A stretch of DNA of 64,000 nucleotides. Source: Aptenodytes patagonicus (taxonomy: Eukaryota; Chordata; Aves; Sphenisciformes; Spheniscidae). Below, in pieces: positions 20,367 to 31,809 of this stretch (within the stretch, counting starts at the first letter, position 1; each line of letters opens with the position of its first letter). The notes beneath the pieces are model-generated. The model did not search any database, had not been told where the DNA came from, and was given only the letters and a program-made list of their open reading frames with translations. The translations under genes were made by a program, and so were the position numbers. The stretch is from positions 42,498,849 through 42,562,848 of the forward strand of contig NC_134981.1 of assembly GCF_965638725.1 (NCBI RefSeq), read 5' to 3'.

Positions 20367-23171
20367 CTAAGCCATGTCCCTAAGTGCGTCATCTACACGT
20401 CTTTTAAATACCTCCAGGGATGGGGACTCAACCACTTCCCTGGGCAGCCTGTTCCAATGTTTAACCACTCTTTCAGTAAAGAAATTTTTCCTTACATCCA
20501 ATCTAAACCTCCCCTGGCACAACTTGAGGCCATTTCCTCTCGTCCTATCGCTAGTTACTTGGGAGAAGAGACCGACACCCACCTCGCTACAACCTCCTTT
20601 CAGGTAGTTGTAGAGAGCGATGAGGTCTCCCCTCAGCCTTCTCTTCTCCAGGCTAAACAACCCCAGTTCCCTCAGCCCCTCCTCATAAGACTTGTTCTCC
20701 AGACCCCTCACCAGCCTCGTTGCCCTTCTCTGGACACGTTCCAGCACCTCAACGTCCTTCTTGTAGTGAGGGGCCCAAAACTGAACACAGTAGTCGAGGT
20801 GCGGCCTCACCAGTGCCGAGTACAGGGGCACGATCGCTTCCCTACTCCTGCTGACCACACTATTTCTGATACAGGCCAGGATGCCATTGGCCTTCTTGGC
20901 CGCCTGGGCACACTGCCGGCTCATGTTCAGCCGGCTGTCAACCAGCACCCCCAGGTCCTTTTCCGACAGGCAGCTTTCCAGCCACTCTTCCCCAAGCCTG
21001 TAGCGCTGCATGGGGTTGTTGTGGCCGAAGTGCAGGACCCGGCACTTGGCCTTGTTGAACCTCATACAGTTGGCCTGGGCCCATCGATCCAGCCTGTCCA
21101 GGTCCCTCTGCAGAGCCTTCCTACCCTCGAGCAGATCAACACTCCCGCCCAGCTTGGTGTCGTCTGCAAACTTACTGAGGGTGCACTCGATCCCCTCGTC
21201 CAGATCATTGATAAAGATATTGAGCAAGACCGGCCCCAGTACTGAGCCCTGGGGAACACCGCTTGTGACCGGCCGCCAACTGGATGTAACTCCATTCACC
21301 ACAACTCTCTGGGCCCGGCCGTCCAGCCAGTTTTTGACCCAGCGCAGAGTACACCTGTCTAAGCCGTGAGCCGCCAGCTTCTCTAGGAGAATGCTGTGGG
21401 AGACAGCATCAAAGGCCTTGCTGAAGTCCAGGTAGACCACATCCACAGCCTTTCCCTCATCCACTAGGCGGGTCACCTGGTCATAGAAGGAGATCAGGTT
21501 GGTCAAGCAGGACCTGCCTCTCACGCACCCGTGCTGGCTGGGCCTGATCCCCTGGTTGTCCCGCACATGCCTTGTGAGCGCCCTCAAGATGAACCGCTCC
21601 ATAATCTTCCCCGGCACCGAGGTCAGGCTGACAGGCCTGTAGTTCCCCGGATCCTCCTTCTGGCCCTTCTTGTAGATGGGCGTCACGTTGGCAAGCCTCC
21701 AGTCGTCCGGGACCTCCCCCATTAACCAGGACTGCTGATAAATGATGGAGAGTGGCTTGGCGAGCACCTCCGCCAGCTCCCTCAGCACTCTTGGGTGGAT
21801 CCCATCCGGCCCCATAGACTTGTGAGCGTCCAGGTGGCGTAGCAGGTCATTGACTGCTCCCTCTTGGATTACGGGGGGTTCATCCTGCTCGCCATCCCTG
21901 TCTTCCAGCTCGGGGGGGCCGAGTACCCTGAGGATAACTGGTCTGCCTGTTAAAGACTGAGGCAAAGAAGGCATTGAGTACCTCAGCCTTTTCCTCATCC
22001 TCAGTGACAATGTTCCCCCTTGCATCCAATAAAGGATGGAGATTCTCCTTGGCTCTCTTCTTGTCATTAATATATTTGTAAAAACATTTTTTGTTGTCTT
22101 TAACGACAGCGGCCAGATTGTGTTCTAGCTGGGCTTTTGCCTTTCTCATTTCTTCTCTGCACGACCTAATTAGATCCCTGTACTCTTCTTGAGTCGCCTG
22201 CCCCTTCTTCCACAAGCGGTAAACTCTCCTTTTTTTCCTGAGTCCCAGCAAGAGCTCCCCGTTCAGCCAGGCCGGTCGTCTTCCCCGCCCGTTCTTCTTA
22301 TGGCGTATGGGGACAGCCTGCTCCTGCGCCTTTAAGACTTCCTTCTTGAAGAACGTCCAGCCTTCCTGGACCCCTTTGCCCTTCAGGACCGTCTCCCACG
22401 GGACTCTCTCAACCAGCGTCCTGAACAGGCCAAAGTCCGCCCTCCGGAAGTCCATGGTTGTGGTTTTGCTGCCCCCCCTCCTTACTTCACCAAGAAGCGA
22501 GAATTCCACCATTTCATGGTCGCTAAGCCCAAGACGGCCTCCGACCACCACATCTCCCACCAGTCCTTCTCTGTTTGTATACAGCAGGTCGAGCGAGGCA
22601 CCTCCCCGGTAGGCTCACTTACCAGCTGTGTCAGGAAGTTGTCTTCCACACACTCCAGGAACCTCCTAGACTGCTTCCTCTCTGCTGTGTTGTATTTCCA
22701 GCAGACGTCCGGGAAGTTGAAGTCCCCCACGAGAACAAGGGCTAGCGATTGAGAGACTTGTGCCAGCCGCTTATATAATGCTTCATCTGCCTCTTCATCC
22801 TGGTTGGGTGGCCTATAACAGACTCCCAGCAGGATATCTGCCTCGTTGGCCTTTCCCCTCATCCTTACCCATAAACACTCAACCGTACCATCATCACAAT
22901 CGTTGAGCTCTATACAATCGAAACACTCCCTAACATATAGGGCCACCCCACCGCCTCTCCTTCCTCGCCTGTCCCTTCTGAAGAGTCTATAGCCATCCAT
23001 TGCAGCACTCCAATCGTGAGAGTCACCCCACCATGTTTCTGTGATGGTGACTAAGTCATAGCTATCCCGCTGCACAATGGCTTCCAGCTCCTCCTGTTTG
23101 CCGCCCATGCTGCGTGCATTGGTGTAGATGCACTTGAGCTGGGCTATCGATTTCGCCCCCGGCATCGGCAC
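20367..23171 (-). pseudogene. CR1 ORF2 (endonuclease and reverse transcriptase), two frameshifts
   Basis: Three overlapping minus-strand frames: 22482-23171 (AP-endonuclease with TNARSM, ITETWW and GDFNFPD), 21880-22560 (endonuclease end and linker) and 20367-22067 (reverse transcriptase with FADDTKLGG). Compared with the open CR1 at 9739-12021, the breaks are one missing base near 22608 and one extra G in the G-run near 21914. Both are in or near homopolymers. Otherwise the gene is uninterrupted. Sequencing error cannot be excluded. Confidence 0.9.
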
Positions 23172-23227
23172 GCCACCCCTAGGCTCATCTCTAGCGAGCC
23201 TGGTTTTATCCCCTTCCCCCTTTGAAC

Positions 23228-23594
23228 CTAGTTTAAAGCCCTCTCAATGAGCCCTGCCAATTCATGAGCCATGATCCGTTTTCCCCTGTGAGACAGCTGA
23301 ACTCCGTCTGTCACCAGCAGGCCCGGTGCCGTGTAAACCTCCCCATGATCAAAAAAACCAAAATTCTTCCGATGGCACCAGCCCCTGAGCCACGCGTTGA
23401 TCAGGTGTGTTTTCCTGCTCCTTTCAGTATCCTTCCCTGCCACTGTAGGGATAGAGGAAAACACTACCTGTGCTCCCGATCCTTGAACCAGTCGCCCCAG
23501 TGCCCTGAAGTCCCTTTTGATCACTGCAGGACTTCTCTCCGGAACCTTATCACTGCCAGCCTGTATAACCAGCAGCAGGTAGTAATCGGAAGAC
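23228..23594 (-). pseudogene. CR1 ORF1, C-terminal esterase part
   Basis: A minus-strand frame matching the C-terminal end of CR1 ORF1, an SGNH-hydrolase-like esterase domain. Visible features are a hydrophobic strand with LVIQAGSDKV, and the late catalytic block GVQLSHRGKRIMAHELAGLI. The frame runs on a few codons into the retroviral flank (start at 23629), which is fortuitous. The zinc-finger-like and coiled-coil N-terminal part is absent through 5' truncation. Confidence 0.82.
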
Positions 23595-24040
23595 CTCAAA
23601 GGGATTTGATTTTGGGTGAGAATAGCCAATGATTTGAACTGTATGATGTTAATTGCTACCTAATATTATATGCTATACCAATGATATTACGAAAAGAATC
23701 ACCCAGATTAATGAAGAATGAACTTTGATGAAACCGCACAAAGCACAGTGATGATGGTACCAGAACTGACTTCAACATGAAACAATCCAACACTGCAAAC
23801 CATCTCCATTTTTCCTGCCCTGGAAGCTTATTACGACAGATGGAGCCCAAAGTCATGGACTAAATGAACTCACCGAACATTTTAGAGGGATGGCCCACAG
23901 ACTAAGGGAATGATATCTTTGTGTGTGTGTATATATATATATATATAAAAAAAAAAAAGGGGGTGGTGATTAATGAAAATGTACTGGAAAATATGAGACT
24001 TGAGCATGACGCAGATGGTATAGAATAAGGGGTGGATACC
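23595..24040 (+). pseudogene. Integrase tail and 3' non-coding region
   Basis: It resumes the plus-strand provirus after the CR1: the last integrase codons (GGATTTGATTTTGGGTGAGAATAGCCA), then about 400 bp of non-coding sequence equivalent to 15932-16331 in reverse. It includes a GT/AT microsatellite followed by a poly-A/G run (23918-23966). It ends AGAATAAGGGGTGGATACC next to the LTR, a likely polypurine tract. Confidence 0.82.
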
Positions 24041-24598
24041 TGTCCTGGTTTCGGCAGGGATAGAGTTAATTTCCTTCCTAGTAGCTGGTACAGGGCTGTG
24101 TTTTAGATTTAGGATGAGAACAAAGTTGATGACGCACCGATGTTTTAGTTGTTGCTAGGTAATGCTTACACTAGCCAAGGACTTTTTAGGTTTCCATGCT
24201 CTACTGACTGAGAAGGCTGGAGGTGCACAAGAAGCTGGGAGGGGGCACAGCCAAACTGGCCAAAGAAACATTCCATACCATGTGACGTCATGCTCAGTAC
24301 ATAAACTGGGGAAAGCTGGCCGGGGTGGTCGCTGCTCGGGGACTGGCTGGGCATCGGTCGGCGGGTGGTGAGCAATTGCACTGTGCATCACTTGCTTTGT
24401 GTATTATTATCATATTATTGTTACATTATTATTATTGTTATTATTATTTTATTTCAATTATTAAACTGTTTTTATCTCAACCCATGAGTTTTTCTCACTT
24501 CTACTCTTCCAATTCTCTCCCCCATCCCACCGGGGGCGGGGGGAGGAGTGCGCGAGCGGCTGTGTGGTACTCAGTTGCCGACTGAGGTTAAGCACAAC
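24041..24598 (+). repeat. LTR, family 1, immediately upstream of SNX2
   Basis: A 558-bp LTR in the sense direction relative to SNX2, starting TGTCCTGGTTTCGGC. The canonical end CCACGACA is decayed to GCACAACA. It holds a perfect CRE octamer TGACGTCA at 24283-24290, a TATA-like ACATAAA at about 24299-24305 and an ATTAAA poly(A) signal at about 24458-24463. Its end is 95 bp from the SNX2 start codon, so it could act as an alternative promoter, or its poly(A) signal could interfere with upstream transcription. Confidence 0.93.
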
Positions 24599-24693
24599 AT
24601 TAGCTTTTCCAGTCACGTGGCGCGAGGAGGCGTGGGTTGGGGTGTCACGTGAGAGGAGGAGGCTTGGGCTGGTGACCCAGGCTGGAGGGGAAG
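24599..24693 (+). promoter_or_regulatory. SNX2: SNX2 proximal promoter / 5' UTR
   Basis: A GC-rich stretch between the LTR and the start codon. It carries two E-boxes CACGTG (24614-24619 and 24646-24651), each preceded by T as in USF/MITF/TFEB-type sites. There is no TATA box. The GC-rich, CpG-containing character continues into intron 1 to about 25100, like a CpG-island promoter. The start codon context AAGATGG has A at -3 and G at +4. The transcription start cannot be placed from sequence alone. Confidence 0.7.
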
Positions 24694-24801
24694 ATGGCGG
24701 CGGAGAGAGAGCCTTCGCTATTGGCGGATGTACGGCCCAGCGACTTCGAGGTGCTGGAGGATGGCAACACCGTCTTTGCTAGCCCTGTGTCCACCTTGGA
24801 G
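24694..24801 (+). CDS. SNX2: SNX2 exon 1 (codons 1-36)
   Basis: Starts at ATG with the typical MAAEREP N-terminus and ends with VSTLE exactly at a codon boundary, followed by the donor GTGAGAG. It encodes the first part of the disordered acidic tail, with DFEVLEDG matching the SNX1/SNX2 N-terminal pattern. The frame reading on past 24801 is intronic. Neighbouring upstream sequence is the short promoter and then an ERV LTR. Confidence 0.95.
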
Positions 24802-27291
24802 GTGAGAGCCCGCCCGCCCTGCAGCCGCCCTCTCTCTTTCCCTGGTGCAGTCTATTACTGCGGGGCACAGCCGTTGCCCAGACCCCTGCGGTGGAGTGTG
24901 GCGGTGCCGGCGCCCATCGGGCCCTCCCTGACTACCGGGGGTCCTTTCCCACCCCCATCTCGGGGTCGAGCTGCGGCCCTCGTCGCTCTCTTCTGGGAGC
25001 GGCGGCTGCTTGGTCCGTGCCTTTTGGTGGGCAGAGTCGCCTCGCCAGGGGCCCTCCGGGGCCCTCAGCCCCGCGTGGACTCGGTCGTTCCCTTGAAGTC
25101 TTTCTCCTGTCAAAAAAACCCACGTAAAAGTCTTTCTCCAAGTATCACACCGGCAATTGTTCAGAGAAATCAAGAGTCGGAAAGATCTAAAAATGTGTGG
25201 TGAATACATCTATAAACCACTCTTGCTTTCCATGTCAGGAGTCTAATAAAAAAACCCCACAACAACTGAATGCGTAAATACTTTCTAGTTCTGAAAAATG
25301 CTCATGTGTTCATTAAAGTGGGAACTTTTTTTCTAAGTTGTGGCCGTGTTGCACCTGTGCTAGTCTCTTCTGGAAAAACTTTGTTCTCCCTCTACACAGT
25401 TATCTATTTAAAAAGAAAATTGTTTGTGTTCCTCTTTTCCTGAAGTTTCCTGTCCCTGACCTTTACAGTAATAGGATCAGCATGTATTTCTTTGTTTTGC
25501 TCTGACTGTTGCCTGTCCTTAAAAAGGTCAGTAAGTAAAGAGGCTCTTAAATGTGTTTTTAGACACTTGCCTTCTCTGAAGTAGCTTAAAAAGTTTTGTT
25601 TATTTTTTTCTTTTTATAGATAATCTGTGCAGTGCTACCAAAAAAAAAATATCTGTGGAAAAATACTGTGAAGGAATAACAAATGATGTGATTTGTGAAC
25701 CTGCAGTTGTCAAGAACTATTTTAATAGACTTCTGTACATCTGTGTGGGGTACACTGTGTATTATTGGAGTCTTGTTTTGTACTTTCAGAAAAACTGCAA
25801 TAAAACATAATTTCTTCATTGATGTGCTCTAGAATTAAACCCCCAAGAGATGTGATAGAATTAATGCCTAAACCACAGCTAACAATGAAAAGTCCTCATC
25901 TTAATGATTAAAAATAGTTACTGAAAACTTCTATAGCTGGAAAAACTGGCGAAGAAATGCACTTTCTCTGTATTGAGTGGTTTGGTTGACAGTTCTGTTG
26001 TGCTGCTTTGTTTTTGTAGTCAGTTTATTTGGAAGAAAGTAGTTAAGTAGCAAAGGGAAGCCTCATTGCTTAAAGAGAAACTTTGAAGACAAAGCTTTTT
26101 TTGACTTTTAATCAACTAGAGTGCTTAGGAAAGAACCCTGCTCTTGTGAATTTCTAGCAAATTTGGAAGGAAGAGATCAGGAAGATTGAGTTTGAACTTC
26201 TCCCTAGCTTAAAACTAGATTGTTTAACTTAAGCATACAGGGCACCTTAGTCCAGAGAAGAATGATTATGTCATGGTGTGGGTCTAATTCAACTTATGTA
26301 TTTGAGTGTTGTTGTAGTGGTGTTGTAATCCTATAATATTCATGAAGTAGCTGTTTCTAAATACAATGGCAGCTCTATTAAAATAAAAACAGAGCTGACT
26401 TAATCCTGATCATATGTTTGTTTGCTGATTAACTAGAGAGGAGAGCATGGCAGGTGACAGTGAGGTCCAAAGCCAATTTATGTCAAAGTTATGGTGCTTT
26501 GAGAGGGTTCCGAACTGTTTTAATCTTGGAGCTGTCCCCTTGCTTTTTGTGTGATTAATTTCTATTCTTGCCTCCCTCCTTTTTCTTTTCCTTTTTTTTT
26601 CTTGCTTTCGTTCTTTTTGCACCTCACAGAAGACATGCTGTTCTGTTTTCACCTATAATTTGGCTAAGCTAAGCAGTGGAAAAGCTGTAAGATTGCTAAT
26701 AATTCTTCCAAATAGCTTCAGTGTTAGCATTTGTTTTATAAGAGGAGATTTTGTTAACTCACCTTTGTTCCAACAAAATATAAATTTCATGTATATTATG
26801 AACAGTAAAAATAAATGAAACACAAATTTCTTATGGCTGCAAGCAGCTGTGTATTGTTTGAATGGGGTTAACTTGTTCTCTTAATCTCTGAAAAGCTGGT
26901 ATGGAGTGCTTGGAGACTTTTTTTCTACATAGAAAAAATTACTAAACAAAATATAAATATAAGCCTTTCCAAAGGGACCTTCATAATCAAACTACATTCA
27001 GAATGCTAACAAACTTATTCTAGATATTTCTGTAGCAGTTTTTCATGTAAATTAAACTTGAGGAAATGTTGTTGGGTTTTTTTCTGACAGAAATGAAAAG
27101 AGCTGCTGACCTAATTTGTATCCTTTGTTCATTGTTATCCCACTAGGAGTAGGAAATGGAAATAGCCAACTGGGCTTCCTTTCTGTACATCTTGCTTTGT
27201 TTCTTTGCAATGAAAGAATGTTTGCAATACTTATTTACTGATATGTGACAACTGGTTCTCTGCTGTTTCACTTTTTGTTTTTTTTGAACAG
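24802..27291 (+). other. SNX2: SNX2 intron 1
   Basis: 2490 bp. The first 300 bp are GC-rich (continuation of the promoter CpG-rich region). The remainder is AT-rich with a pyrimidine-rich run at about 26570-26620. No mobile element or further gene recognised. Ends in a T-rich tract and ACAG acceptor. Confidence 0.85.
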
Positions 27292-27409
27292 TCAAGTCCT
27301 TCATCTCCAGAGCCAGCAAGTCTTCCTGCAGAAGACCTCAGCACAAACTCCAATGGTCCAAAGCCAGCAGAAGTCATGCCAGATGATGATAGAGAAGACC
27401 TCTTTGCTG
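27292..27409 (+). CDS. SNX2: SNX2 exon 2 (codons 37-75 plus 1 base)
   Basis: 118 bp between acceptor ACAG and donor GTAACTG. It encodes a serine/proline-rich linker (SSPSSPEPASLPAED) and the acidic DDDREDLFA motif conserved between SNX1 and SNX2. It ends one base into a glutamate codon completed by exon 3. Confidence 0.95.
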
Positions 27410-27915
27410 GTAACTGCTTTTTTTCTTCTAATGTGGCTGCATAGACTCTTTTCCTCTTGGACTTAAAGGGGTGTGCTTTTGTGAGGAGGAGGAAGAAAAC
27501 CTTTTTATGCTGTAAAAGGTAATTTCCATGTCTGTAAGGAAATATGAAGCAGTACCCTTGCAATGGAAACTCTGATTTTAAGCTTAAGCAATTTAATATC
27601 GTTGTAAATATTAACCAATGTTCAACCTGTTGAAGATATACTTTCTGGAAAATTCATTAAGTAATGTTTTCCTTTAGATATTAGGAGTATCACTAGTCTT
27701 TGTCAATCATTCTTTATTGGATTCAATGATCACCTATTTAATTGAAGTCCTATGATCTTCTGCAATATACTGTCAAATTTATGAACTTGAAATAATTTGC
27801 AAGAAAAGTGACACACTATAAAAGGAAAAACAGCTGAGGTTCTTTGCGCAAAGTTTGTTCTACTGTTAATACATCTAGCTACTGGTTGAATATTATTGTA
27901 AAACTGTTTTGAAGT
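27410..27915 (+). other. SNX2: Start of SNX2 intron 2, before the repeat arm
   Basis: About 500 bp of ordinary AT-rich intron. No repeat or gene recognised. This sequence is not duplicated in the left arm; similarity begins at 27916. Confidence 0.7.
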
Positions 27916-30900
27916 GTAGCCTTTTCTTTTTGAACTGCAAGTAGAAGACTTAATCTTGCTTATTAGCGAAAATAAAGTGATATGTGACTTCTCTTTAGGG
28001 GTAGATGAGTCTTGTTTAAATTTCAATAGTAAATTAAAATTGGGGATTTTTTTCACCAAATTTGTGTGTTGTCTCAGCAGTAAACACTTTACACTCTTGA
28101 CAATGTGTATTTTTGTAACGGAACTATTAAGAATTACATACTAAAGTAATGGCACTTTGAGAAGCTTATTTGATAGAAAAGTTAAATCTAAATGTCTTAA
28201 GAGCTTGACAGTGATGTACAGGATTTTTTCTTGTGAGACTCTAGCTTTAGTTAAGTTTGATTACTAAATATAGGTTTCTGTGATATGTACTGTCACTGCA
28301 TAGTGTGGCAGTGTCAGCTAGTTAATAACTTGTTCTGCTGATGGTAATATAGCGTGTCTTGATATGTAATAATATTCAACTTCACGTGTGTGTAAAAACA
28401 TGAGGCAAGTTAAAGCCTTGTTTTCTACTGTATAACCATTTATAGCTGTCCCAGTCCTTTTTTCCAATTATGAAGACTGATAATTCAGATCATATTGCAA
28501 GCTGGAGGGTGTTTCTACTTATTAAAACTTTTTTATTATAATAAAAAGGTGAGAAACTGACATATGGGATCACTCCTGGCATTTCACTAGTGTAAGATTT
28601 GGTCTCTAATATTTGACAGTACTGGATGTTTTGGAGGAAGATGTATGAAAGTTTTGATAAGTAATCAGTCAATGACACTTATTTTTAATCCTTGGTCAGT
28701 CACTGCTTTGATGTTGGTTTTCTACAGTCTGTTTTTCCTAACATGGATTATGATTGCTGTCACAATTACAGGTGTAATAGCATTTACTATTCAAGAAAGA
28801 TGTGATGTTTAGAATATATTGTGTGTCAAAAGATGGTTCTAAATGCTTCTTCTCAATGCTAACACTTTTCCTATTAGTGAGTCAGTTGGCAGTCTGCTTT
28901 GAATACACTCCTAATCTTATCTTTGTTTGTACCCTGATGTAATAATTTTTAAATAAAGCTTATAGCATTTAGTTCTGGGCTGCTTTATATAGATAAGTGT
29001 ATACATGTGCCCATTACCTTTGTTCTCAACTTATCAAACTTATATTTGCATATATTTGAACTTACATTCTAACAGTGTCATAAGCAAATGTATTGATTAG
29101 TTTGCAAACTCTCTAAAACAGTCTTAAGAGAAATGGAGAATAATTAAGAATTCGGTGATAATCCTAGTAGTTTTGTATTTATATTACCTGATCTTATGAC
29201 CTACAAAGACTGGGAACACTTTACTAGTACAAGAAAACTTTATTTTTAATTTGGTTATATAACTTCAGTATATAAAGCCAGCTTTTTGTAGCTGTAGGGC
29301 CATCTGGAATAGATATTTTAGGAAAGCAGATTCTCCTTTGGCTGGAAAATATTAAATTAAGAAAAAAGGTGGCTGGACTAAATATTGATGGGATCCAGAC
29401 AGAAGTAACATGTTAGCAGCCAGATCGTTGCAAGTGAATGGAACACTGAGAAAAGACAGAGAAATGATTTAATGAGTTTGAGTTTTACTATGATGATAGA
29501 CTTTTTTTTAAATGCAAGCAGCATTCAGCTGTGAAAGCATCTAATGTGCTGCAGGTCTAATACAACTAAAAGTAATTTTTAAAAGGTCAGTTCATATACA
29601 GACTAAGGCTAGTACAAACTCTCAAACAGGGAAAAAAAAGACTGATTTATAGAGCCTAACACAACTTGCAGAAACATGACATCTTTTAACAGTAGCCTAT
29701 TCTAAACAGGAATTTTGCATAATACAGTTCTGTCCTAGTGATGAGCTTCTAACTTTGTATCACTGTCAGCATATGTGTTCTCAAAAACAATGTCTAATTT
29801 GTGTTCCAGTGCTATGTACTCACGAGGATAACTTTTTTTTCCCCCTTAGCACTGTTTTGCTAGACAGCGATGGTCATCCAGCTTTTCTGACACTGATTTG
29901 CAATGAACAGAAACAGTGTGGGAAGGCTACATGAGATATCTATTTCCTTGCTTTCAGCTTGATTGCATAAGCCTTGTTTTCTATGAAAGCAAGACTCAAG
30001 TTTAAAAAAAAAAAAAATTGAATGCAACTTTTTTTTCCCAATATCCTGAAATTCCAAAAAAATCTTATCTTTACAAAGATTATAGGGACAGTTAACTGGA
30101 GGGGAAGAGAATGAAGTTCCACAACTTCCTAGCTTGTGTTGGTCCTTCACGTTGAATTATTAGACACTATAAAAAACAGGTAAAAGGAAGTCCTATGAAT
30201 GGCTCCTGAAAGGAGGGACTCTGACATTAAAAAAAATGTAGTTTTGTAGACTTATTTGTAAAAATGTGATGATATTCCTCTCTAGCTACTGTAGGCTTGA
30301 TAAATCTTTTTCATTGTTCATCTAATATTGCAACCTAATGGAAAAGGAGGTGAGGGAGAACAAATTAGAAAATGTCCTGTACTGTCTTAATGCAGTTCAG
30401 AATCTGGAATTTTTGTAGGCTTTTTTGACTATACTTAAAAACTCTTTGCTGCTGTGTTTTTAGGACAACTATAAGGTATATCTGCAATAAACTGTTTTTA
30501 GATATTCCTTACCTCATCTCTGATGAATCATAAGTGCTTTGACTGAACTGTTAAAGCTGAGTTATGAAGGTGGAAGAAAATGAGATTTTTTTCCATCTGT
30601 TACTGGAGACCTGTAAACTTTGCTGTTCCATTTATTAGTGTTGTGATTCTCAGTTCTGCAAATAAGAAAACTATCTTGCTAAAACCATTTAAGAACTTTT
30701 TCCCTTAGGATAAAAGTCCAAATGTTGATCATTTTGGCCAATAAAAGCTTAGCTTTGCTTAGCTTGCTCCAAATCATGTAGTATTAAGAGTATCTTGGAA
30801 GACTTTGGTGGCATGTATTTTATGGTGGTTGTTGGGGGTGGGGAGCGCATGAGTGCGCATGCAGGGTTCTTTCTGGATCTCAATAAGAAAGGCCCAACAA

Positions 30901-31809
30901 CAAATGGCTTAATAAAATAGCCGTTTTAATAAGACAGAATAAGAAGAGTAAATCTTATGTCCCTTCAGATGGTGGGAACCCTGTGATCATGCAGCATCAG
31001 ACAGACCCCAGATGGGTTTCTCCCACGGCATGCTGCTCAGATTCTGTCCGTGGAGGGAAGCTCCTTCTTTTTGGTCATTTGAGCTATTATATAATTTTCT
31101 TAAAAGAAAACAACTCTATTCATAAAGGATGTTCTCATGAGAACTTCTTGCTGCACTGTTAGATAAAGGCAAGGCCACGCAGGTGGCATAATCGCCAGTA
31201 CCAAGGGGAAGCTGCCTGCAAGCTCCTCTGTTACAATGAGCTGGCTGAGTTTATCCTGTGGCCAAGGGATTTGTGCAGCACAACACAGGCCTGAAGGCCA
31301 AGCTGGATGTGCAGCCCAGCACAGACCTGGGCCTCCTCAAGTTAACTGTTATGTGGATCACTGACTCCTCAACGTGCAATGGTCTCCCAGTCAGGATCAC
31401 TACATTCCACCCCTTGATCCACATACAGTTCACCTTTCCCAAAGATATATTTTAAGTTACAGATTATATTAATAACATACAGGCTCCTCAAGACCTAAGT
31501 ATGAGGCCCAATAGAGCAGGTATGGCCTGTTCTAGATCACTAACTCCTCGAATACAATGTCTTCTGCAAAGCTCCCAATGCGGGGGGATGGGGGTGGTGG
31601 ATGATAATGTTTTTTGTTTGTGGGTTTTTTTGGTCAAGAGAATACTGTAGGAACATCTGTTCAGATGATTGCTATCTTAAAACCTGGTCATCCATAACCT
31701 TCTTATATAGACTTAAGAACTAAATCTTAAATGACTGTTCTAAAATGTTGGCCTAAAGTTCAATGTATAGCTGAAGCTGAAGAAATGTGTCATGGACTGC
31801 CTGTGCAGG
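27916..31809 (+). repeat. Right arm of large inverted repeat (SNX2 intron 2)
   Basis: This is the intronic counterpart of 1-4448. It is uninterrupted, lacking the CR1 of the left arm, and therefore shows the pre-insertion site at about 28125 (GGAACTATTAAGAATTACAT). Arms face each other across 23.5 kb that contains the SNX2 promoter and exons 1 and 2. Native intron sequence continues smoothly past both ends, so this arm is probably the original and the left arm the copy. A GC-richer patch at about 31140-31460 contains a 65-codon frame of unknown nature. Confidence 0.93.

Larger units (their letters stand above)
20281..23594 (-). mobile_element. CR1 LINE, near complete, inserted in integrase
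   Basis: The 3' tail repeats (AGAATCAT) at 20281-20305 abut the interrupted integrase codon run (CCGATGTG). The element ends near 23590, where integrase sequence resumes (ACCTCAAAGGGATTTG). It contains all of ORF2 and the C-terminal part of ORF1. Its age is young, because it is very similar to the CR1 at 9651-12033. Confidence 0.92.
12507..24598 (+). mobile_element. Composite family 1 provirus with an opposed provirus and a CR1 inside
   Basis: The plus-strand order is LTR (12507-13069), primer site, gag, and pro (cut at 15400). Next comes an oppositely oriented 3' half-provirus (15401-18755), followed by plus-strand RNase H-integrase (18756-20280). The element continues with a CR1 (20281-23594), the integrase tail and 3' non-coding region (23595-24040) and an LTR (24041-24598). 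The flanks show no matching target duplication (ACCCTG on the left, TTAGC on the right), which suggests that two insertions were fused by recombination. A simple history is a provirus nested at 15400, followed by a deletion with its breakpoint at 18755/18756. Confidence 0.8.

Noticed and set aside
23918..23966. Possible CRISPR-like or regulatory repeat
   Set aside because: It is a simple GT/AT microsatellite followed by an A/G run in the retroviral 3' non-coding region.
24694..25203. 169-codon continuous frame starting at the SNX2 ATG
   Set aside because: Only the first 36 codons are exon 1. The rest reads into intron 1 after a good donor site at 24802.
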